Shown piece after piece: positions 62,386 through 64,000 of a stretch of 64,000 nucleotides of DNA. Position 1 is the stretch's first letter. Every line of letters starts with the position of its first letter. The stretch is taken from positions 12,857 to 76,856 of the forward strand of contig NZ_JALKAL010000008.1 in NCBI RefSeq assembly GCF_023015765.1, given 5' to 3'. The notes beneath the pieces are model-generated. The model ran no database searches. It had not been told where the DNA came from and worked only from the letters and a program-made list of their open reading frames with translations. A program made the translations under genes and the position numbers. The DNA is from Ornithinimicrobium sp. F0845 (lineage in GTDB: Bacteria > Actinomycetota > Actinomycetes > Actinomycetales > Dermatophilaceae).

Positions 62386-63183
62386 TCAACTCACCCCCAG
62401 CTCGGCGGGGGTCGGCAGCAGCAGCCGGGTTCCGCTGCGCACCCGCAGGGGGTCGTCGATGCCGTTGAACGCGGCCAGGGGACGCCACATCGTGGGGTCG
62501 CCGTACTCGGCGTAGGCCACCGACGCGAGGCTGTCGCCGTCGACCAGCTGGTGGGCGCGCCGGACCGACCGCCCCCCGGACGTCGGGTTCTGCCGCCACT
62601 TCGCGACGGGCATCTCCTCCAGGGCGACCTGGCAGAGGGCCCGGATCGGGGTGCCGGTGGAGCTGAACAGGGTGTACTTCGCATTCACCGAGGTGATGAA
62701 CGCCGCGAAACTGGTGACCTCGCCCCAGTGCAGAGCGACCAGCGGCGGGGAGGGCTTCTCCTTGCCGGAGCTCTTCTCGGTCGGGGTGCAGCAGGCGAAC
62801 AGTGTCTCCACGGTGGTGACCACGCTGGAGTCGTGGGTCGCCGTCGCGTCCAGGAACATCTCCAGGGTCATCTTGCACGGCTCGGCGCCGGTGAACTGTG
62901 GCGGCCCCGCCTTCTCCGCACCGGTGGCCGGCTTGCGCTCCCACTTGGCGGCCTTCTGGATGGTCAGTTCCTTGGGGTTGAACTGGAAGGTGATCTCGGC
63001 CAGCTTTGTGCCGACCTTGGCGGTGGTCCCGTCCGAGGCGGGCTGCAGCTCGTAGATGATCAGCTTGGCCCGCTCCAACTGGGCGCGCGACTCTCCGGTG
63101 GCCATCTTCTTGTCGGCCGGGACCGGCGGGACGAGCGGTGCCTTCCCTGCCGCGGACACGACCAGTGCCATCGCTGAGGACAT
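62386..63183 (-). CDS. Injection-system tube-cap protein with LysM domain
   Basis: The 265-residue protein has an N-terminal contractile-injection tube domain (KLAEITFQFNPKELTIQKAAKWERKPA, GPPQFTGAEPCKMTLEMFLDA) and a C-terminal LysM-like domain (RAHQLVDGDSLASVAYAEYGDPTMWRPLAAFNGIDDPLRVRSGTRLLLP). It links the tube to the spike in extracellular and Streptomyces-type systems. The start may be ATG at 63183 (GGAGGG 10 nt upstream) or GTG at 63192, which overlaps the tube gene stop by 4 nt. Confidence 0.9.
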   Translation of the reverse strand: MSSAMALVVSAAGKAPLVPPVPADKKMATGESRAQLERAKLIIYELQPASDGTTAKVGTKLAEITFQFNPKELTIQKAAKWERKPATGAEKAGPPQFTGAEPCKMTLEMFLDATATHDSSVVTTVETLFACCTPTEKSSGKEKPSPPLVALHWGEVTSFAAFITSVNAKYTLFSSTGTPIRALCQVALEEMPVAKWRQNPTSGGRSVRRAHQLVDGDSLASVAYAEYGDPTMWRPLAAFNGIDDPLRVRSGTRLLLPTPAELGVS

Positions 63184-63188
63184 GGTGC

Positions 63189-63620
63189 TCACGCCCTCCC
63201 GACGGTGAAGCCGTGGTGGGCCAGCTCGATGGTCTCGGTGGCCGCCTTGGGCGAGTCCGCGGACAGGCTGGGCCCGGTCCACCGGACCGGGATGACCCCC
63301 TGCAGGGTCCACGTGGTGACGACCTTGCTCTCGGCGGTGAGCGCCCGGATCGTGGCGCCCACCGGCTCGGTCTTCTGGATGATGTTGTTGATCCAGTTCA
63401 CGACCTTGTCGGTGTCCTGGCAGATCGGCCGGGACAGTTTGATGTTGGAGTACTTCACCCGGGTGGGCAGCTGCCACACGAAGCCGTTGTTGCCGCCCTC
63501 CTCGCGCTGCTCCATCACCAGCTCCATGCCCAGCCCGTCACAGCTGATGAAGGCGCCGAGGTCGTCGCCGCCGACCTGCACGCTCCAGCACGTGGTCACC
63601 GTGAGCAGCTGCTCCGTCAT
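63189..63620 (-). CDS. Inner tube protein (T4 gp19-like)
   Basis: The 143-residue protein is the tail-tube/Hcp-like component, with LGAFISCDGLGMELVMEQREEGGNNGFVWQLPTRVKYSNIKLSRPICQDTDKVVNWINNIIQ and the C-terminal WTGPSLSADSPKAATETIELAHHGF. This is the second type of tube subunit usually found directly before the LysM protein; the major tube and sheath genes should be further right. It lies 10 nt after the gene at the window edge. Confidence 0.92.
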   Translation of the reverse strand: MTEQLLTVTTCWSVQVGGDDLGAFISCDGLGMELVMEQREEGGNNGFVWQLPTRVKYSNIKLSRPICQDTDKVVNWINNIIQKTEPVGATIRALTAESKVVTTWTLQGVIPVRWTGPSLSADSPKAATETIELAHHGFTVGRA

Positions 63621-63630
63621 GTCCTCATCC

Positions 63631-63996
63631 TCACCGTCGCAGGTTGACCATCAGGCCGGACCGTTCCCGGTCCAGCCACAGCTCGGTCTTCAGTCGGGCA
63701 GTCAGCGGCTCGTAGAGCCGCTCGACCAGTGCGTCCAGGGCCCGGCCGGACGGCAGGCTCTCCTCGGGGTCGGCCGGCGCCCGGCTGGGTGTCTCTCCCG
63801 ACTCCGTGGTGGCGGAGGACTCCGTGACGTCGTCCGCGCGGATCTGCTGCGCGGACGAGCGCTGCAACTGGACCTCGGTGAAGCCGGAGGACGCGGGCCC
63901 CGGGTCCTGCGGGCTGGCCGCCTGGGTCGGGTCGGGCGCGGGCGTCGGTCCAACGCCGTGGTCGTATGCCGTGCGCTGGAGCGGGAGGTGCGCCAT
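63631..63996 (-). CDS. Small conserved injection-system protein, N-terminus uncertain
   Basis: The 121-residue protein has a Pro/Ser/Ala-rich disordered first half and a helical conserved end (GRALDALVERLYEPLTARLKTELWLDRERSGLMVNLRR). Similar short proteins precede the tube gene in actinobacterial contractile injection clusters; their role is not known to me. The ATG is 5 nt from the window edge, so the true start and ribosome-binding site could lie outside. Confidence 0.7.
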   Translation of the reverse strand: MAHLPLQRTAYDHGVGPTPAPDPTQAASPQDPGPASSGFTEVQLQRSSAQQIRADDVTESSATTESGETPSRAPADPEESLPSGRALDALVERLYEPLTARLKTELWLDRERSGLMVNLRR

Positions 63997-64000
63997 CCGG

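Noticed and set aside
52401-63996. Type VI secretion system or ordinary prophage
   Set aside because: gp25, J, I and a LysM tube-cap protein with no TssJLM membrane genes, portal, capsid or terminase fit a contractile injection system better. The right side is not visible, so prophage is not formally excluded.
1-64000. tRNA or rRNA genes
   Set aside because: I found no T-loop GGTTCGAATC-type segments with matching acceptor stems. One GGTTCGAAGC near 25228 has no cloverleaf context.

Overview
The window is a high-GC actinobacterial chromosome segment. Gene neighbourhoods (DedA, SpoU methyltransferase, fba, DUF3151, purA; helD, dnaX, plsC, HAD, recR, DUF5063) and base usage fit the Micrococcales, most like Intrasporangiaceae/Ornithinimicrobiaceae. 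That placement is inference; no rRNA or tRNA gene was seen.

Left part (1-14994): a truncated secreted subtilase with cell-wall-binding repeats, an APH-type kinase, xth, an SDR, pyrE, a complete YefM-YoeB toxin-antitoxin pair with its operator, a lipoprotein, a glyoxalase-fold protein, a sunset-domain membrane protein, then DedA-SpoU-fba-DUF3151 and an orphan TrmB/LuxR-type regulator. A three-unit 31-32 nt tandem repeat follows DUF3151.

Centre (15018-34046): a SigE-family sigma factor translationally coupled to a large membrane-anchored partner, purA, then a merR gene whose stop codon overlaps the start of a 27-residue peptide with nine cysteines. This is a candidate autoregulated metallothionein-like module and the most novel item here. 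Next come a two-component system divergent from an ABC exporter, small metabolic genes, two VOC proteins and purD-purC-purL with an unusually long single-chain PurL. Long intergenic stretches here carry a family of palindromic elements and other dispersed repeats.

Right-centre (34852-52259): a second TrmB/LuxR regulator, HelD, dnaX-plsC-HAD-recR-DUF5063, an NAD(P)-binding protein, an NhaD-like antiporter, a two-component system whose kinase looks like a tandem duplication with a dead first half, a YbdK-type ligase, and a second sigma/anti-sigma-like pair. Both sigma genes share a similar upstream motif, probably an autoregulated promoter.

Right end (52401-63996): one side of a phage-tail-like contractile injection system. 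On the minus strand run a small protein, tube, LysM tube-cap protein, VgrG-like spike, PAAR tip, gp25, baseplate J and tail protein I, all tightly packed. Facing them on the plus strand is a two-gene unit: a signal-less peptidoglycan hydrolase (lytic transglycosylase-like domain, calcium-binding TSP3 repeats, NlpC/P60) overlapping a STAND-ATPase/BTAD regulator. Sheath, ATPase and tape-measure genes must lie beyond the right edge. A recurrent theme is leaderless expression: at least eleven genes have a TANNNT box 6-9 nt before the start codon.
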